Source: Roseobacter sp. (GTDB taxonomy: Bacteria > Pseudomonadota > Alphaproteobacteria > Rhodobacterales > Rhodobacteraceae). From it: a stretch of 37,951 nt of DNA. The translations under genes were made by a program, and so were the position numbers. Positions 17,205-26,306 of the stretch are shown here, piece after piece; position 1 is the first letter of the stretch, and every line of letters begins with the position of its first letter. The stretch is from the NCBI GenBank assembly GCA_024636475.1, contig JAGXHA010000108.1:1-37951 (forward strand), given 5' to 3'. Below the pieces are notes generated by a model. It searched no databases. It worked only from the letters and a program-made list of their open reading frames with translations, and was not told the origin of the DNA.

Positions 17205-18518
17205 ATGCTGCAGATCAAAAACATTTTCAAACGTAAAAAACTGCCTGCTCTATCGCAGAGCGGCACCACCCAATGTTCACGGCCCAGCATCGCTGATTTG
17301 TCAGACAAAATGCAATCGGCCAAAGAAAAAACCCGTACTGCCCGCAAGATCGTCCCTGTAAACCTGCAAGATATGTTCAAGATCAAATGTCCTGATCCCA
17401 CGGCCGAAGATCGGATTCGCGATAAACATCAACAACTGGGGCAACGGCTGGTCCGTCAAGAAAACTGGGAAGCCCTCAGCGAATGTATCTCGAATCATGA
17501 AGAATCAGGTGCCCTGACCCCCGGCTCCATGCCCGTGGCCGAGCTTGTTGCATATGGTGCGCGCGCCGATGTCGTGATGGCCGCAGAGCACGCCATAAGA
17601 GAAAGCGAAAACCGTGTGGTAAAGGAGGTGCTTACAGGGATCGAAGACCTTGAGCATGTCGTGGAATCACTCCCTGGCGACTACGTGATTGCCTGTATCG
17701 TCGCTCAGGCGCATATCGATATTGGCTGGGCTTGGCGCGGTGACGGCTGGGATGCGGCAATCCCGCAGCGCAACCGCGAAGCTTTTGAAGCGCATTTCGA
17801 ACGCGCAGGCGATCTGATCGCGCCGTTTTTGAAAAGCCATGCCCACTCTCCGTTGCTTGCAGCCACCGATTGCGCCCGCGTCAGCGGTCCAGCTGCCACA
17901 AGAAATCACGTGGCAGACAAATACGAGAAGCTGATTGATTTGAACCCGCATAATCATCGTCCGATGCGGGCCATGGGCAACCATCTTTTGCCCCGATGGT
18001 TCGGCAGCTACGCACAGTTGGAGCTTGAGGCGCGCCGCACGGCCGCCCGCACCGAACATATCTGGGGCGCAGGAGGATATACCTGGGTGCAGTTTGACGC
18101 GATTTCCTTTGATGATGTGGCCTGCGCCAATCTGGATCTTGGATTTTTCATTGATGGCCTGCGCGACATCCTGAAACGCAATCCCAATCCCCATACCGCC
18201 AATCTGTTGGCCGCCTACTGCGCCAATACCATAGGACAAATGCATTCGGGCAGCGATGAAGCCGACCATGTGCGCGCCCAGATTGCCGATTGCACCCAGT
18301 GGATTGTGCGCGAACACCTGACCGAACTGCATCCGATGATTTGGGCGCATGCAGCACATGGCTTTGACAATAACATTCGAATCCGATCCCCTCACAGATT
18401 TGCCGCCTCCGGTCGGGAAGACGCGATGCGGATCATGGCCGGGCTGTTCAAGTCAGAGATCGCATCGGGCAAACGAATTGTATTTACCGAAAACGGACCA
18501 CAGGCCTTCAGCGCATAA
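17205..18518 (+). CDS. Large hypothetical protein, helical-repeat type (resembles DUF4034)
   Basis: I do not recognise this 437-residue protein with confidence. It has no signal peptide or membrane segment. The N-terminus is Lys-rich (LQIKNIFKRKKLP); the rest is built of amphipathic helices in pairs, as in TPR/SEL1-like folds. The middle segment around HIDIGWAWRGDGW, followed by a run of helices with PFLKSHAHSPLLAAT, recalls DUF4034, in which a WxxRG-type motif precedes helical pairs; this is a memory-based resemblance. Trp, His and Cys are frequent. It is a single gene with only GGA as ribosome-binding site and ends 170 bp before gatB. Confidence 0.6.
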   Translation: MLQIKNIFKRKKLPALSQSGTTQCSRPSIADLSDKMQSAKEKTRTARKIVPVNLQDMFKIKCPDPTAEDRIRDKHQQLGQRLVRQENWEALSECISNHEESGALTPGSMPVAELVAYGARADVVMAAEHAIRESENRVVKEVLTGIEDLEHVVESLPGDYVIACIVAQAHIDIGWAWRGDGWDAAIPQRNREAFEAHFERAGDLIAPFLKSHAHSPLLAATDCARVSGPAATRNHVADKYEKLIDLNPHNHRPMRAMGNHLLPRWFGSYAQLELEARRTAARTEHIWGAGGYTWVQFDAISFDDVACANLDLGFFIDGLRDILKRNPNPHTANLLAAYCANTIGQMHSGSDEADHVRAQIADCTQWIVREHLTELHPMIWAHAAHGFDNNIRIRSPHRFAASGREDAMRIMAGLFKSEIASGKRIVFTENGPQAFSA

Positions 18519-18688
18519 ATTCCCTGATCGGGCGCAGCCCCTCACGGTTGCCTGACAAACCGCTGGATCAGCCCTCGCGCTGCTCCGGCCGTTTGGCTTT
18601 CCAACGCTTGTCGGCGCGCCCCTCTTGCAGCACACAGCCCCCTGTCTTATGACCAAAGCATAATCCCAAAGACGCCAAAGGTGCCCCG

Positions 18689-18765
18689 ATGCTTGACCTG
18701 ACCTATGACACCCCGAAAGTCCCACGATTGCAGGTGCCAAACATGACTGGGAACTGGTCATCGGG
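18689..18765 (+). pseudogene. gatB: Out-of-frame N-terminal codons of gatB (apparent frameshift)
   Basis: ATG 18689 (with AAGGTG upstream) opens [10 protein letters not shown], the usual N-terminus of Rhodobacterales GatB, but the frame then fails to join the rest. The gatB frame read backwards from 18766 gives [15 protein letters not shown], the normal continuation, with no ATG/GTG/TTG before 18766. One extra C in the runs at 18711-18714 or 18721-18723 would join both parts into a normal protein. GatB needs the W-E-x-V-I-G strand, so I read this as a one-base loss in the sequence (error or real mutation). Confidence 0.75.
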
Positions 18766-20199
18766 ATGGAGGTCCATGCGCAGGTGCTGTCCAAAGCCAA
18801 ACTGTTCTCGGCCGCGTCGACCAAATTCGGGGCAGAGCCAAACAGCAACGTGTCCTTCGTCGACGCCGCAATGCCCGGCATGCTGCCCACAATCAACGAA
18901 TTCTGCGTCGAACAGGCGGTACGCACAGGGCTTGGCCTCAAGGCGCAGATCAATCTGGAAAGCGCGTTTGATCGCAAGAACTACTTCTACCCCGATTTGC
19001 CGCAGGGCTATCAGATTTCCCAGCTCTACCACCCCATCGTGGGCGAAGGCGAAGTGCTGGTCGAGATGGGCGACGGTACCGCGCGCCTGGTCCGCGTCGA
19101 ACGCATCCACCTTGAACAGGACGCGGGCAAGTCGATCCACGACATGGACCCCAACATGTCCTTCGTGGACCTGAACCGCACGGGCGTCGCCCTGATGGAG
19201 ATCGTCTCGCGGCCCGACATCCGTGGCCCCGAAGAGGCCGCCGCCTATCTTGGCAAACTACGCCAGATCCTTCGCTATCTGGGCACCTGCAACGGCGACA
19301 TGCAGTCCGGTGCCATGCGCGCCGACGTCAACGTGTCGATCTGCCTGCCCGGCCAGTATGAAAAATACCAAGCCACGCAGGATTTCAGCCATCTCGGGAC
19401 GCGCTGCGAAATCAAGAACATGAACTCCATGCGGTTTATCCAGCAAGCGATCGAGGTCGAGGCGAAACGCCAGATCGCCATCGTAGAGGCTGGTGGCGAA
19501 GTAATTCAGGAAACGCGCCTGTTCGATCCGGACAAAATGGAAACCCGCTCCATGCGTTCCAAGGAAGAAGCGCATGACTACCGGTATTTCCCCGACTCCG
19601 ATCTGTTGCCACTGGTGATTGAACAGTCATGGGTTGATGATATCGCAGCCAACTTGCCAGAACTGCCTGATGCCAAGAAGGCGCGGTTTATCAATGACTT
19701 TGGCTTGAGTGACTATGACGCATCCGTCCTGACAGCTGACCTCGACAGCTCCAGCTTCTTTGAGCAGACAGCGCAGGGCCGCGACGGCAAGATGGTGGCA
19801 AATTGGGTGATCAACGAACTGTTCGGTCGCCTCAAAAAAGACGAGAAAACCATTACCGACAGCCCCGTCAGCCCCGCCCAGCTGGGTAGCGTGGTCGATC
19901 TGATTGCGTCCGATGCGATTTCTGGCAAGATCGCCAAGGACCTTTTCGAGATCGTCTATACCGAAGGCGGCGATCCCGCCCAGATCGTCGAGGACCGCGG
20001 CATGAAGCAGGTCACAGACACCGGAGCCATCGAGGCGGCAGTCGACGAAATCATCGCCGCCAACCCTGATCAGGTCGCCAAGGCCCGCGAGAACCCCAAG
20101 CTGGCCGGTTGGTTCGTGGGTCAGGTCATGAAAGCGACAGGCGGCAAGGCAAACCCCAAAGCGGTGAACGATCTGGTCGCCAAAAAGCTGCAAAGCTAA
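18766..20199 (+). CDS. gatB: Aspartyl/glutamyl-tRNA(Asn/Gln) amidotransferase subunit B
   Basis: GatB binds misacylated Glu-tRNA(Gln) or Asp-tRNA(Asn) and, with GatA and GatC, converts it to the amide form; the complex is essential in bacteria lacking GlnRS or AsnRS. The frame shows [83 protein letters not shown] and [19 protein letters not shown], all classical GatB blocks, plus the complete YqeY-like tail ending [13 protein letters not shown] 18766 is only the first start in this frame. The true start is probably 18689, joined by a frameshift (see that entry). gatA and gatC are not in the window. Confidence 0.95.
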   Translation: MEVHAQVLSKAKLFSAASTKFGAEPNSNVSFVDAAMPGMLPTINEFCVEQAVRTGLGLKAQINLESAFDRKNYFYPDLPQGYQISQLYHPIVGEGEVLVEMGDGTARLVRVERIHLEQDAGKSIHDMDPNMSFVDLNRTGVALMEIVSRPDIRGPEEAAAYLGKLRQILRYLGTCNGDMQSGAMRADVNVSICLPGQYEKYQATQDFSHLGTRCEIKNMNSMRFIQQAIEVEAKRQIAIVEAGGEVIQETRLFDPDKMETRSMRSKEEAHDYRYFPDSDLLPLVIEQSWVDDIAANLPELPDAKKARFINDFGLSDYDASVLTADLDSSSFFEQTAQGRDGKMVANWVINELFGRLKKDEKTITDSPVSPAQLGSVVDLIASDAISGKIAKDLFEIVYTEGGDPAQIVEDRGMKQVTDTGAIEAAVDEIIAANPDQVAKARENPKLAGWFVGQVMKATGGKANPKAVNDLVAKKLQS

Positions 20200-20204
20200 C
20201 GGCT

Positions 20205-20252
20205 GGGCCCGGAATTTTCGAAAATTCCGGCCCGTTTTCTTTGAAGAAAACG
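20205..20252 (+). terminator. Double-hairpin terminator after gatB
   Basis: The first stem is the perfect palindrome CCGGAATTTT-CG-AAAATTCCGG (20209-20230), extended by GGG/CCC with one bulge. It is followed at once by a second perfect stem, CGTTTTCTT-TG-AAGAAAACG (20233-20252), so the T-rich tail of the first hairpin is the left arm of the second. Placed 10 bases after the gatB stop, it should terminate or attenuate transcription into the thioesterase gene. The near-perfect palindromes also suggest an interspersed element. Confidence 0.7.
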
Positions 20253-20284
20253 GTTTTCCCGCCAGCGTCATGAAAGGTCTAAAG

Positions 20285-20752
20285 ATGGATACTCCCTTCC
20301 GCTCCACCGCGCGCATCGTCAAACCCGAATGGATCGACTTTAACGGTCATCTGAACATGGCCTATTATTCCGTGCTGATGGATAACGCCGTCGATGACGC
20401 CTATGCGCAGATCGGGTTCGGGCCGGAGTATCAAAAGCAAGGCTGCACCACCTATGTGGCTGAATTTCACATCTGCTATATCCGCGAATTGCATGAGGGC
20501 GCACAGACCTATTGCACCTTCCAACTGCTGGATTACGACGCAAAACGCTTTCACAGTTTTGTGGAGCTTTGGCACTCCGACGGCTGGCTTGCCGCGACGG
20601 GCGAAGCGCTGACCCTGCATGTCGACCAATCCGGCCCTCGCGTGGCCCCGATGCCCGACACGATCCTGGCCAAGCTAAAAGAGATGAAGCAGGCGCACGC
20701 AAGCCTGCCCTATCCCGACCGCGCCGGGCGCAAGATCGGGTTAAAGCGCTAG
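20285..20752 (+). CDS. Acyl-CoA thioesterase, 4HBT (hotdog) family
   Basis: The 155-residue product has the hotdog-fold signature DFNGHLNMAYYSVLMDNA near residues 17-34, in which the Asp is the catalytic residue of 4-hydroxybenzoyl-CoA-type thioesterases and the helix HLNMAYY packs into the hotdog sheet. Later strands (YVAEFHICYIRELHEG, FHSFVELWH) complete the fold. The substrate is unknown; relatives act on short-chain or betaine-like acyl-CoAs. I choose ATG 20285 because AAAGG lies 7 bases upstream; ATG 20270 would add five residues. It follows gatB after the double hairpin. Confidence 0.87.
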   Translation: MDTPFRSTARIVKPEWIDFNGHLNMAYYSVLMDNAVDDAYAQIGFGPEYQKQGCTTYVAEFHICYIRELHEGAQTYCTFQLLDYDAKRFHSFVELWHSDGWLAATGEALTLHVDQSGPRVAPMPDTILAKLKEMKQAHASLPYPDRAGRKIGLKR

Positions 20753-20756
20753 CCCG

Positions 20757-21090
20757 TTAGTTCGCGTAGATCTCGCCATAGGTTATCACCGCTTCGTCAA
20801 TCAGCGCTTGGGTGGGTCGGTAGCCGTCAAGTTCGTTGACAGAATTTCGCAGCCAAGGCGTATTTGGGATGGGTAAATACGCTGTGACCATTTGTTCCGC
20901 CTTTGCCGTCATGGGCACCGTCATTGCCCGCCGTGATGTCCGTCCCCGGCCAACTGACCCTGCGTTGCCATAAACAGCCGTAGTTATTCAATCGGATGCA
21001 CAGCGCACGCTTTCCTTCAATCATTGTGCCATCGGCAGCACAGCGAAAAGCTGGCCTGTTGCCGACCCACTCCTTGATTGAACCATTCAT
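20757..21090 (-). pseudogene. Unknown gene with an apparent one-base frameshift
   Basis: From ATG 21090 the frame reads GNRPAFRCAADGTMIEGK, a cysteine-containing, Gly/Asn-rich middle with NNYGCLWQRRVSWPGTD, then GHSVFTHPKYALAAKF, and soon stops. In the next frame the DNA carries on as VNELDGYRPTQALIDEAVIT to a stop at 20757-20759, just 4 bases past the thioesterase end. Removing one base near 20841 joins both into a 110-residue protein. I know no family for it. No good ribosome-binding site precedes ATG 21090, and an in-frame stop lies just upstream. Decay, a sequence error or a chance pair of frames are all possible. Confidence 0.45.
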
Positions 21091-21212
21091 TCAAAACTAA
21101 CGTGAAAATCGGCGGAAATCACCTAAAACGGGAGCCTCTAAACGATTGATCGCCTGCTTCCCCAATCCCGATCATCCTGCTAAAAGAAAGAAGGAATAGC
21201 CAAAGGACACCC

Positions 21213-21740
21213 ATGCCCCGTTACGAATACAAAGTCGTACCGGCCCCCAACAAGGGCCTAAAGGGCAAGAACGTCAAAGGTGCCGAAGCGCGCTTTTCTC
21301 ATGCACTCCAAGAGCTTATGAACGGCCTTTCAGGCTATGGCTGGGAATATCAGCGTGCCGAGACCCTCCCCTCGATCGAGCGTGTGGGGCTGACGGGATC
21401 AACCACCGAATGGCGCAATGTGCTGGTGTTTCGCCGCCTCCGCGAAGGCGACACGGAGGCATTTAACCCCGAGTTGCTGCCCGCGCCGCATCAGTTCACC
21501 CCCGAGCTTGACCCATTCGAGGCGAAGAAGGGCGAGATCGCTAAAAATCCCAAAGACTACGAGGGGTTCTTTCAAGGCGAGAACGGCGTCGAGAACCCCG
21601 ATGATCTCAACGCCGCGCCTGCCTTGCTCAGCACGCTGGCCTCGCGGCGTAAAAAGTCCGCTCCCAAACGGGATGCCGACGGCGACGCACAGGAAGTTGC
21701 GACGCCCAAAGACGCCCCACCCCCTGCGCCCAAAGGCTAA
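21213..21740 (+). CDS. DUF4177 domain-containing protein
   Basis: The N-terminal 75 residues fit DUF4177: start MPRYEYKVVPAP, then LQELMNGLSGYGWEYQRAET, then a final strand EWRNVLVFRR. The remaining 100 residues are polar, rich in Glu, Pro and Lys, and probably disordered, ending in PPPAPKG. The family has no known function; it is a small alpha/beta domain, cytoplasmic here. AGAAAGAAGGAATAG before ATG 21213 supplies a ribosome-binding site. The stop overlaps that of the convergent bolA gene by 4 bases. Confidence 0.85.
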   Translation: MPRYEYKVVPAPNKGLKGKNVKGAEARFSHALQELMNGLSGYGWEYQRAETLPSIERVGLTGSTTEWRNVLVFRRLREGDTEAFNPELLPAPHQFTPELDPFEAKKGEIAKNPKDYEGFFQGENGVENPDDLNAAPALLSTLASRRKKSAPKRDADGDAQEVATPKDAPPPAPKG

Positions 21741-21994
21741 ACGTCGAGGTCCAACGCCAGCGCGTGGATGCGACCAATCAACTCAGGCCCCAAGGCGGCA
21801 TGTACCGCGCGGTGGCGGGCAAGTCTGCTCATGCCCTTGAAATGACTGGTGCGAATTTTCACATTGTAGTGGCTTTCACCGCCTTCTTGAAAGCCAGAAT
21901 GGCCCCGATGGCTTTCGCTGTCGTCCACGACGTTTAACTCGGAAGGCGCGAAAGTGGCCTCTAGCCGATCTGCAATTTCTTGAGTTACTGACAT
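21737..21994 (-). CDS. BolA family protein
   Basis: BolA-like proteins pair with monothiol glutaredoxins through a shared [2Fe-2S] cluster and act in iron-sulfur trafficking or stress. The 85-residue length is normal. Key elements are the N-terminal helix IADRLEATFAPSELNVVDDS, SHRGHSGF with His residues that can bind the cluster, strand SHYNVKIRTSHFKGMSRLARHRAVH, and helix LGPELIGRIHALALD. The order bolA (minus), then J-domain gene and cobS-cobT (plus), is one I know from Rhodobacterales. It is divergent from the J-domain gene across 74 bp. Confidence 0.95.
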   Translation of the reverse strand: MSVTQEIADRLEATFAPSELNVVDDSESHRGHSGFQEGGESHYNVKIRTSHFKGMSRLARHRAVHAALGPELIGRIHALALDLDV

Positions 21995-22068
21995 TTTTTC
22001 GCAAAGCCCCCTTCAATCTGGCGCTGCAATCTTTAGAGTGATCGTCCTGAGTCGGAAAGGTCCATATC

Positions 22069-22698
22069 ATGCCCAAGCCTGATCCCTTTGGATTCGACAT
22101 GTCCGTGTCGTCCTCCAAAAAGAAGAACCCCCGTGGCCGGAGGGGAATGTCCGGTGCATCCGAGACATCACAACGGCTGTGTTCGCATGAAGGCTGCGAC
22201 GAGCCCGGCAAATACCGCGCCCCCAAAGCGCCTGACGTTCTGGATGACTACTTCTGGTTCTGCCAGCAGCATGTGCGCGAATATAACCTGAAGTGGAATT
22301 TCTTTGACGGCACGACCGAGGCGGAATTAAACGCCCAGATGTCCAAGGACAAGGTTTGGGAACGCACCACCAAACCGCTGGGCGATCCTGAGGCGCGTGC
22401 ATGGGCGCGCTTGGGCATCGAGGACCCGCATCAGGTGTTGGGTAAGAACGCAACGCAGAACCCCGGCAAAGGCCCTGCTGCCGGCCGCCGCCTGCCACCC
22501 ACAGAGCGCCGCGCGCTTGAGATTCTGGAAGCCAAGGACACCTGGAGCAAGCCAGAAGTGCGCAAGGCCTATAAAAAGCTGATCAAAGTGCTGCATCCCG
22601 ACATGAATGGCGGCGACCGCAGTCAGGAAGAGCAATTGCAGGAAGTTGTTTGGGCGTGGGATCAGCTGAAAACCAGCCGCAACTTCAAAGACCAATAA
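22069..22698 (+). CDS. J-domain (DnaJ-like) protein
   Basis: The 209-residue product ends with a J domain: KAYKKLIKVLHPDMNGG near 163-178 holds the HPD tripeptide that triggers ATP hydrolysis in DnaK/Hsp70 partners. The N-terminal part has two Cys pairs (LCSHEGCDEPG and FCQQH), which could bind zinc. It lacks the Gly/Phe and C-terminal substrate domains of DnaJ, so it is a small specialised co-chaperone. AAAGG precedes ATG 22069. The gene leads the cobS-cobT cluster; a role in helping that complex is possible but inferred only from position. Confidence 0.9.
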   Translation: MPKPDPFGFDMSVSSSKKKNPRGRRGMSGASETSQRLCSHEGCDEPGKYRAPKAPDVLDDYFWFCQQHVREYNLKWNFFDGTTEAELNAQMSKDKVWERTTKPLGDPEARAWARLGIEDPHQVLGKNATQNPGKGPAAGRRLPPTERRALEILEAKDTWSKPEVRKAYKKLIKVLHPDMNGGDRSQEEQLQEVVWAWDQLKTSRNFKDQ

Positions 22699-22720
22699 CA
22701 GGCCCCTGCCTGGGTGATCT

Positions 22721-22752
22721 GCGCGCCCCACCGGGCATGAGGTGTGGCGCGC
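22721..22752 (+). repeat. Hairpin between the J-domain gene and cobS
   Basis: GCGCGCCCCACC (22721-22732) pairs with GGTGTGGCGCGC (22741-22752) with one mismatch around an 8-nt loop. There is no T-run after it. It lies in the 216-bp gap before cobS and may be a terminator, an attenuator or a leader structure. Confidence 0.4.
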
Positions 22753-22914
22753 AAGGTTTACTGAAGACATCGGCGCTCAGTTTTTGCACAAGCAGCGCAC
22801 CACGATTGCCGCACATGTCAATTGGCCCTTTCCCTCAGCCTTAAGAAAGATATGTTGCCTAGAGAAATTGGCCCTGACCCGCAGGGCGGACAAGAATATG
22901 AAGGACGACACAGT

Positions 22915-23901
22915 ATGACCGAGACCTCATTGGATCTTAACGCGAAACCCACCAAAGAGATCTCGGTTCGCGAAGTCTTCGGCATCGACAGCGATATGGT
23001 CGTGCACGGGTTCGAGGAACGCACAAGCCGCGTGCCCGATCTGGACAGCACTTACAAATTCGATCCCGATACGACGCTGGCAATTCTTGCAGGGTTCAAC
23101 CACAACCGCCGTGTCATGATCCAAGGGTATCACGGCACAGGCAAATCCACGCATATCGAACAGGTCGCCAGCCTGCTGAACTGGCCAACCGTGCGCGTGA
23201 ACCTGGATAGCCACATCAGCCGCATCGACCTGATCGGTAAAGACGCGATCAAGCTGGTGGATGGCAAACAGGTCACCACTTTCCAAGAAGGCATCCTTCC
23301 TTGGGCCCTGCGCAACCCCACTGCGATTGTGTTCGACGAATATGATGCAGGTCGCGCAGACGTGATGTTCGTGATCCAGCGCGTGCTCGAAGTTGACGGC
23401 AAGCTGACATTGCTCGACCAGAACCAGGTGATCGAACCACACCCCTTTTTCCGCATTTTCGCGACCGCCAACACGGTCGGTTTGGGCGATACCACGGGTC
23501 TTTACCACGGCACCCAGCAAATCAACCAAGGCCAGATGGACCGTTGGTCGCTGGTGGCGACGTTGAATTACCTGTCGATTGACGCGGAAACCGCAATCGT
23601 CCTGTCCAAGAACCCGCATTACAACACCGAAAAAGGCCGCAAGACGATCAAGCAGATGGTGACCGTCGCTGACCTGACGCGCACAGCCTTCATGAACGGA
23701 GACCTCTCCACCGTCATGTCACCCCGTACCGTCATCGCATGGGCCCAAAACGCCGAGATCTTCCGCAACATCGGCTACGCCTTCCGTTTGTCCTTCCTCA
23801 ACAAATGCGACGAGCTTGAGCGCCAGACGGTCGCCGAATTCTACCAGCGCCTGTTCGACGAAGAACTGCCTGAATCGGCGGCCAGTGTGAGCTTGGGGTG
23901 A
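22915..23901 (+). CDS. cobS: Aerobic cobaltochelatase subunit CobS
   Basis: CobS is the AAA+ ATPase of the CobN-CobS-CobT chelatase, which inserts cobalt into hydrogenobyrinic acid a,c-diamide in aerobic cobalamin synthesis. The 328-residue protein shows Walker A GYHGTGKS at residues 71-78, Walker [10 protein letters not shown] near 140, and the sensor-type stretch [13 protein letters not shown] near 178. It ends [11 protein letters not shown], a normal CobS end. ATG 22915 is chosen because AAGGA lies upstream and the protein then starts MTETSLDLN, as in relatives. The unusual point is that its stop overlaps the start of an AT-rich foreign gene, which separates it from cobT. Confidence 0.96.
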   Translation: MTETSLDLNAKPTKEISVREVFGIDSDMVVHGFEERTSRVPDLDSTYKFDPDTTLAILAGFNHNRRVMIQGYHGTGKSTHIEQVASLLNWPTVRVNLDSHISRIDLIGKDAIKLVDGKQVTTFQEGILPWALRNPTAIVFDEYDAGRADVMFVIQRVLEVDGKLTLLDQNQVIEPHPFFRIFATANTVGLGDTTGLYHGTQQINQGQMDRWSLVATLNYLSIDAETAIVLSKNPHYNTEKGRKTIKQMVTVADLTRTAFMNGDLSTVMSPRTVIAWAQNAEIFRNIGYAFRLSFLNKCDELERQTVAEFYQRLFDEELPESAASVSLG

Positions 23902-24407
23902 TTGTGTCAAAGCCATTTCTCAGTTTGAACGAGGATGACTTTAGTCTGATTGGACGTCTAACTGCTGCGTTTAGTGTTCTTGATCACACTTTAGGAAAAC
24001 TCATCCTTTGGGAAGCAATGGAAAATCAACTGGACGCTGCATCGGACCAAAGACAAGAAAGCATTCGTCTACATACAAATGATGTAGCCGTAACCTTCGG
24101 GCCAAGAGCAAAAAAATTCAAAAAGCAAATCGACAGTGAACTTTGGGGGACTGAAAAGTCAAAACTGCTTATTTCAGAAGCCAAACGAATTACTGAGTTA
24201 GTGGAAATAAGAAATGCAGTTTGTCATGGTCTTTGGTCAGCAGACGAGAAGGAACTACGGATCACTTTTTTTTCCAACGATTCCATCAAAAGCAAGGATA
24301 GGCCAGAAGAATTGCAGTTTAATCGAGCCGATCTTTTAAAGCTTGTAGATGAAACACTTTCCATTGACTTTAGATTGTATCAAGAAATCGTGAGGTTTTT
24401 GTCCTAA
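23898..24407 (+). CDS. HEPN-like protein wedged between cobS and cobT
   Basis: The 169-residue product (GTG 23898, overlapping the cobS stop by GTGA) is not a known cobalamin protein. It is all-helical, with [17 protein letters not shown] near residues 28-44 and [12 protein letters not shown] near 68-79. RNAVCHG gives Arg105, Asn106 and His110, the R-[NDH]-x3-H motif of HEPN domains, many of which are RNases in toxin-antitoxin and defence systems, while others are structural. Hand-counted GC of 24061-24180 is 40%, far below cobT. No MNT nucleotidyltransferase, antitoxin or mobile gene is adjacent. It ends one base before the cobT ATG, so it is part of the same message. HEPN assignment is from the motif and helices only. 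Confidence 0.75.
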   Translation: MIVSKPFLSLNEDDFSLIGRLTAAFSVLDHTLGKLILWEAMENQLDAASDQRQESIRLHTNDVAVTFGPRAKKFKKQIDSELWGTEKSKLLISEAKRITELVEIRNAVCHGLWSADEKELRITFFSNDSIKSKDRPEELQFNRADLLKLVDETLSIDFRLYQEIVRFLS

Positions 24408-24408
24408 G

Positions 24409-26286
24409 ATGTCTAAACCATCAGACAACCCCGCCGACGCGTTCAAAAAGGCTTTGGCCGAAGCGACCAAAGTTATGTCGCATGACCCCGATTTGACGGT
24501 CAGCTATTCTGTCGATCCTTCGGGCATCTCGGGCGACGCGATGCGCCTGCCCCAGATCAGCCGCCGCATGACCCGGGACGAGGTGATGCTGGCGCGCGGC
24601 ACGGCAGATGCATTGGCCCTGAACCGGCGCTATCACAATGGCCAGACCCATTCGAAATACCTGCCCAAGGGCGACATGGCGCGCGATCTGTACGAGGCGA
24701 TGGAGACTGCGCGGTGCGAGGCCGTTGGTGCCCGCGATATGCCAGGCACCGCTGGGAATATCGACGCCAAGATCAAATACGACTCGCTGCGAAAGGGCTA
24801 TGATCAGGCCAAGCAACCCAGCGATGTGCCGCTGGCAACAGCTGCGGGATACCTAGTGCGCCATCTGGCCACAGGCCGCGATCTGCCCCCGGGTGCCTCC
24901 AACGCGATGGAGTTGTGGCGCGGCTATATCGAGGAGCAAGCTGGCGGCACGCTTGAGACGCTGAACGAGACATTGGATGATCAGGCGGCATTCGCCCGGT
25001 TTGCCCGCAAGATGATCCTTGATCTGGGGTACGGCGACCAACTGGGCGATGACCCGGACCAGTCCGATGATGATGAAGACAGCGCCGAAGAAGAAGGCAC
25101 AGAAGAAGAGCAGGATCCCGATAGCACTGGTCAGGACGACGATGACGACGAGCAGGCAGAGGCCTCTCCCGAACAGTCGCAAGAACAGCAGCAAGACGAA
25201 TCCCAAGCGCAAGTGTCGATGGATGACATGGCCGATCAGGAACTTGGCGATGAGGCCGAGATGCCGGACGGAGACGCGCCGATGGAGCCGCCCGCGCCGC
25301 CCAAAGCATCCGATGCCGACCCGAATTATCTGGTGTACCAAAACGATCATGACGAGGTGATTGGCGCGGAAGACTTGGCAGAACCAGCCGAGCTGGAACG
25401 CCTGCGCGCCTATCTGGACCAGCAGTTGGAACCGCTTAAAGGTGCCGTAAGCCGCTTGGCCAACAAGCTGCAACGCCGCTTGCAGGCACAACAAAACCGG
25501 TCATGGGAGTTTGACCTTGAGGAGGGCACGCTGGACGCTGGCCGTCTGGCGCGGATCGTGGCGAACCCCACGACGCCTTTGTCCTTCAAGATGGAGAAAG
25601 ACACCGAGTTCCGCGATACCTGCGTGACGCTGCTGCTGGATAACTCGGGCTCGATGCGCGGACGTCCGATCTCCATCGCCGCGATTTGCGCCGATGTTCT
25701 GGCGCGCACGCTGGAACGCTGCAACGTCAAAGTAGAGATTTTGGGCTTTACCACCCGCGCCTGGAAAGGTGGCCAGGCCCGCGAGGCGTGGCTGAACGAC
25801 GGCCGCCCCACACAGCCCGGTCGTTTGAACGATTTGCGCCACATCATCTATAAATCGGCGGATGCCCCGTGGCGCCGGACCCGGCCCAATCTGGGGCTGA
25901 TGATGAAGGAAGGCCTGCTGAAGGAAAACATCGACGGTGAGGCGCTGGAATGGGCGCACCGCCGGATGATTGCACGGCACGAGTCCCGCAAGATCTTGAT
26001 GGTGATCAGCGACGGTGCGCCAGTCGACGACAGCACCCTGTCCGTGAACCCTGCGAATTACTTGGAAAAACACCTGCGCGATGTGATCGCCATGGTCGAG
26101 AAACGCAAGATGGTTGAGTTGCTTGCGATTGGTATTGGCCACGACGTGACCCGCTATTATGACCGCGCGGTGACGATCACCGATGTGGACCAGCTGGCCG
26201 GTGCAATGACAGAGCAACTGGCCGCGCTGTTTGACAATGACCCTCGGGCACGGGCCCGCATCATGGGCATGCGCCGCGCAAGCTGA
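24409..26286 (+). CDS. cobT: Aerobic cobaltochelatase subunit CobT
   Basis: CobT is the partner of CobS in the cobalt chelatase; together they form the ATP-driven remodelling complex that acts on CobN. The 625-residue product has an N-terminal helical domain, a long acidic low-complexity middle (about residues 210-310, runs of Asp/Glu/Gln), and a C-terminal VWA domain with the MIDAS motif DNSGS at 411-415. [14 protein letters not shown] is near 530. It should start at ATG 24409; the best ribosome-binding-like GAGG is about 13 bases upstream, inside the HEPN-like gene, so translation probably depends on read-on from that gene. CobN is not in the window. Confidence 0.96.
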   Translation: MSKPSDNPADAFKKALAEATKVMSHDPDLTVSYSVDPSGISGDAMRLPQISRRMTRDEVMLARGTADALALNRRYHNGQTHSKYLPKGDMARDLYEAMETARCEAVGARDMPGTAGNIDAKIKYDSLRKGYDQAKQPSDVPLATAAGYLVRHLATGRDLPPGASNAMELWRGYIEEQAGGTLETLNETLDDQAAFARFARKMILDLGYGDQLGDDPDQSDDDEDSAEEEGTEEEQDPDSTGQDDDDDEQAEASPEQSQEQQQDESQAQVSMDDMADQELGDEAEMPDGDAPMEPPAPPKASDADPNYLVYQNDHDEVIGAEDLAEPAELERLRAYLDQQLEPLKGAVSRLANKLQRRLQAQQNRSWEFDLEEGTLDAGRLARIVANPTTPLSFKMEKDTEFRDTCVTLLLDNSGSMRGRPISIAAICADVLARTLERCNVKVEILGFTTRAWKGGQAREAWLNDGRPTQPGRLNDLRHIIYKSADAPWRRTRPNLGLMMKEGLLKENIDGEALEWAHRRMIARHESRKILMVISDGAPVDDSTLSVNPANYLEKHLRDVIAMVEKRKMVELLAIGIGHDVTRYYDRAVTITDVDQLAGAMTEQLAALFDNDPRARARIMGMRRAS

Positions 26287-26306
26287 GGGTGCGGGACGCT
26301 CCGCGG

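Noticed and set aside
18568..18670. Minus-strand frame ending KRWKAKRPEQREG before gatB
   Set aside because: The peptide looks coding-like, but the only starts are TTG or GTG without a ribosome-binding site, and the length is about 34 codons. Not enough to call a gene.
20839..20850. Programmed ribosomal frameshift in the unknown gene at 20757-21090
   Set aside because: No slippery heptamer or downstream stem of the usual kind lies at the joint; an indel is simpler.
23898..24407. Complete HEPN-MNT toxin-antitoxin pair
   Set aside because: Only the HEPN-like gene is present; its neighbours are plainly cobS and cobT, and no nucleotidyltransferase or antitoxin-like ORF is nearby.
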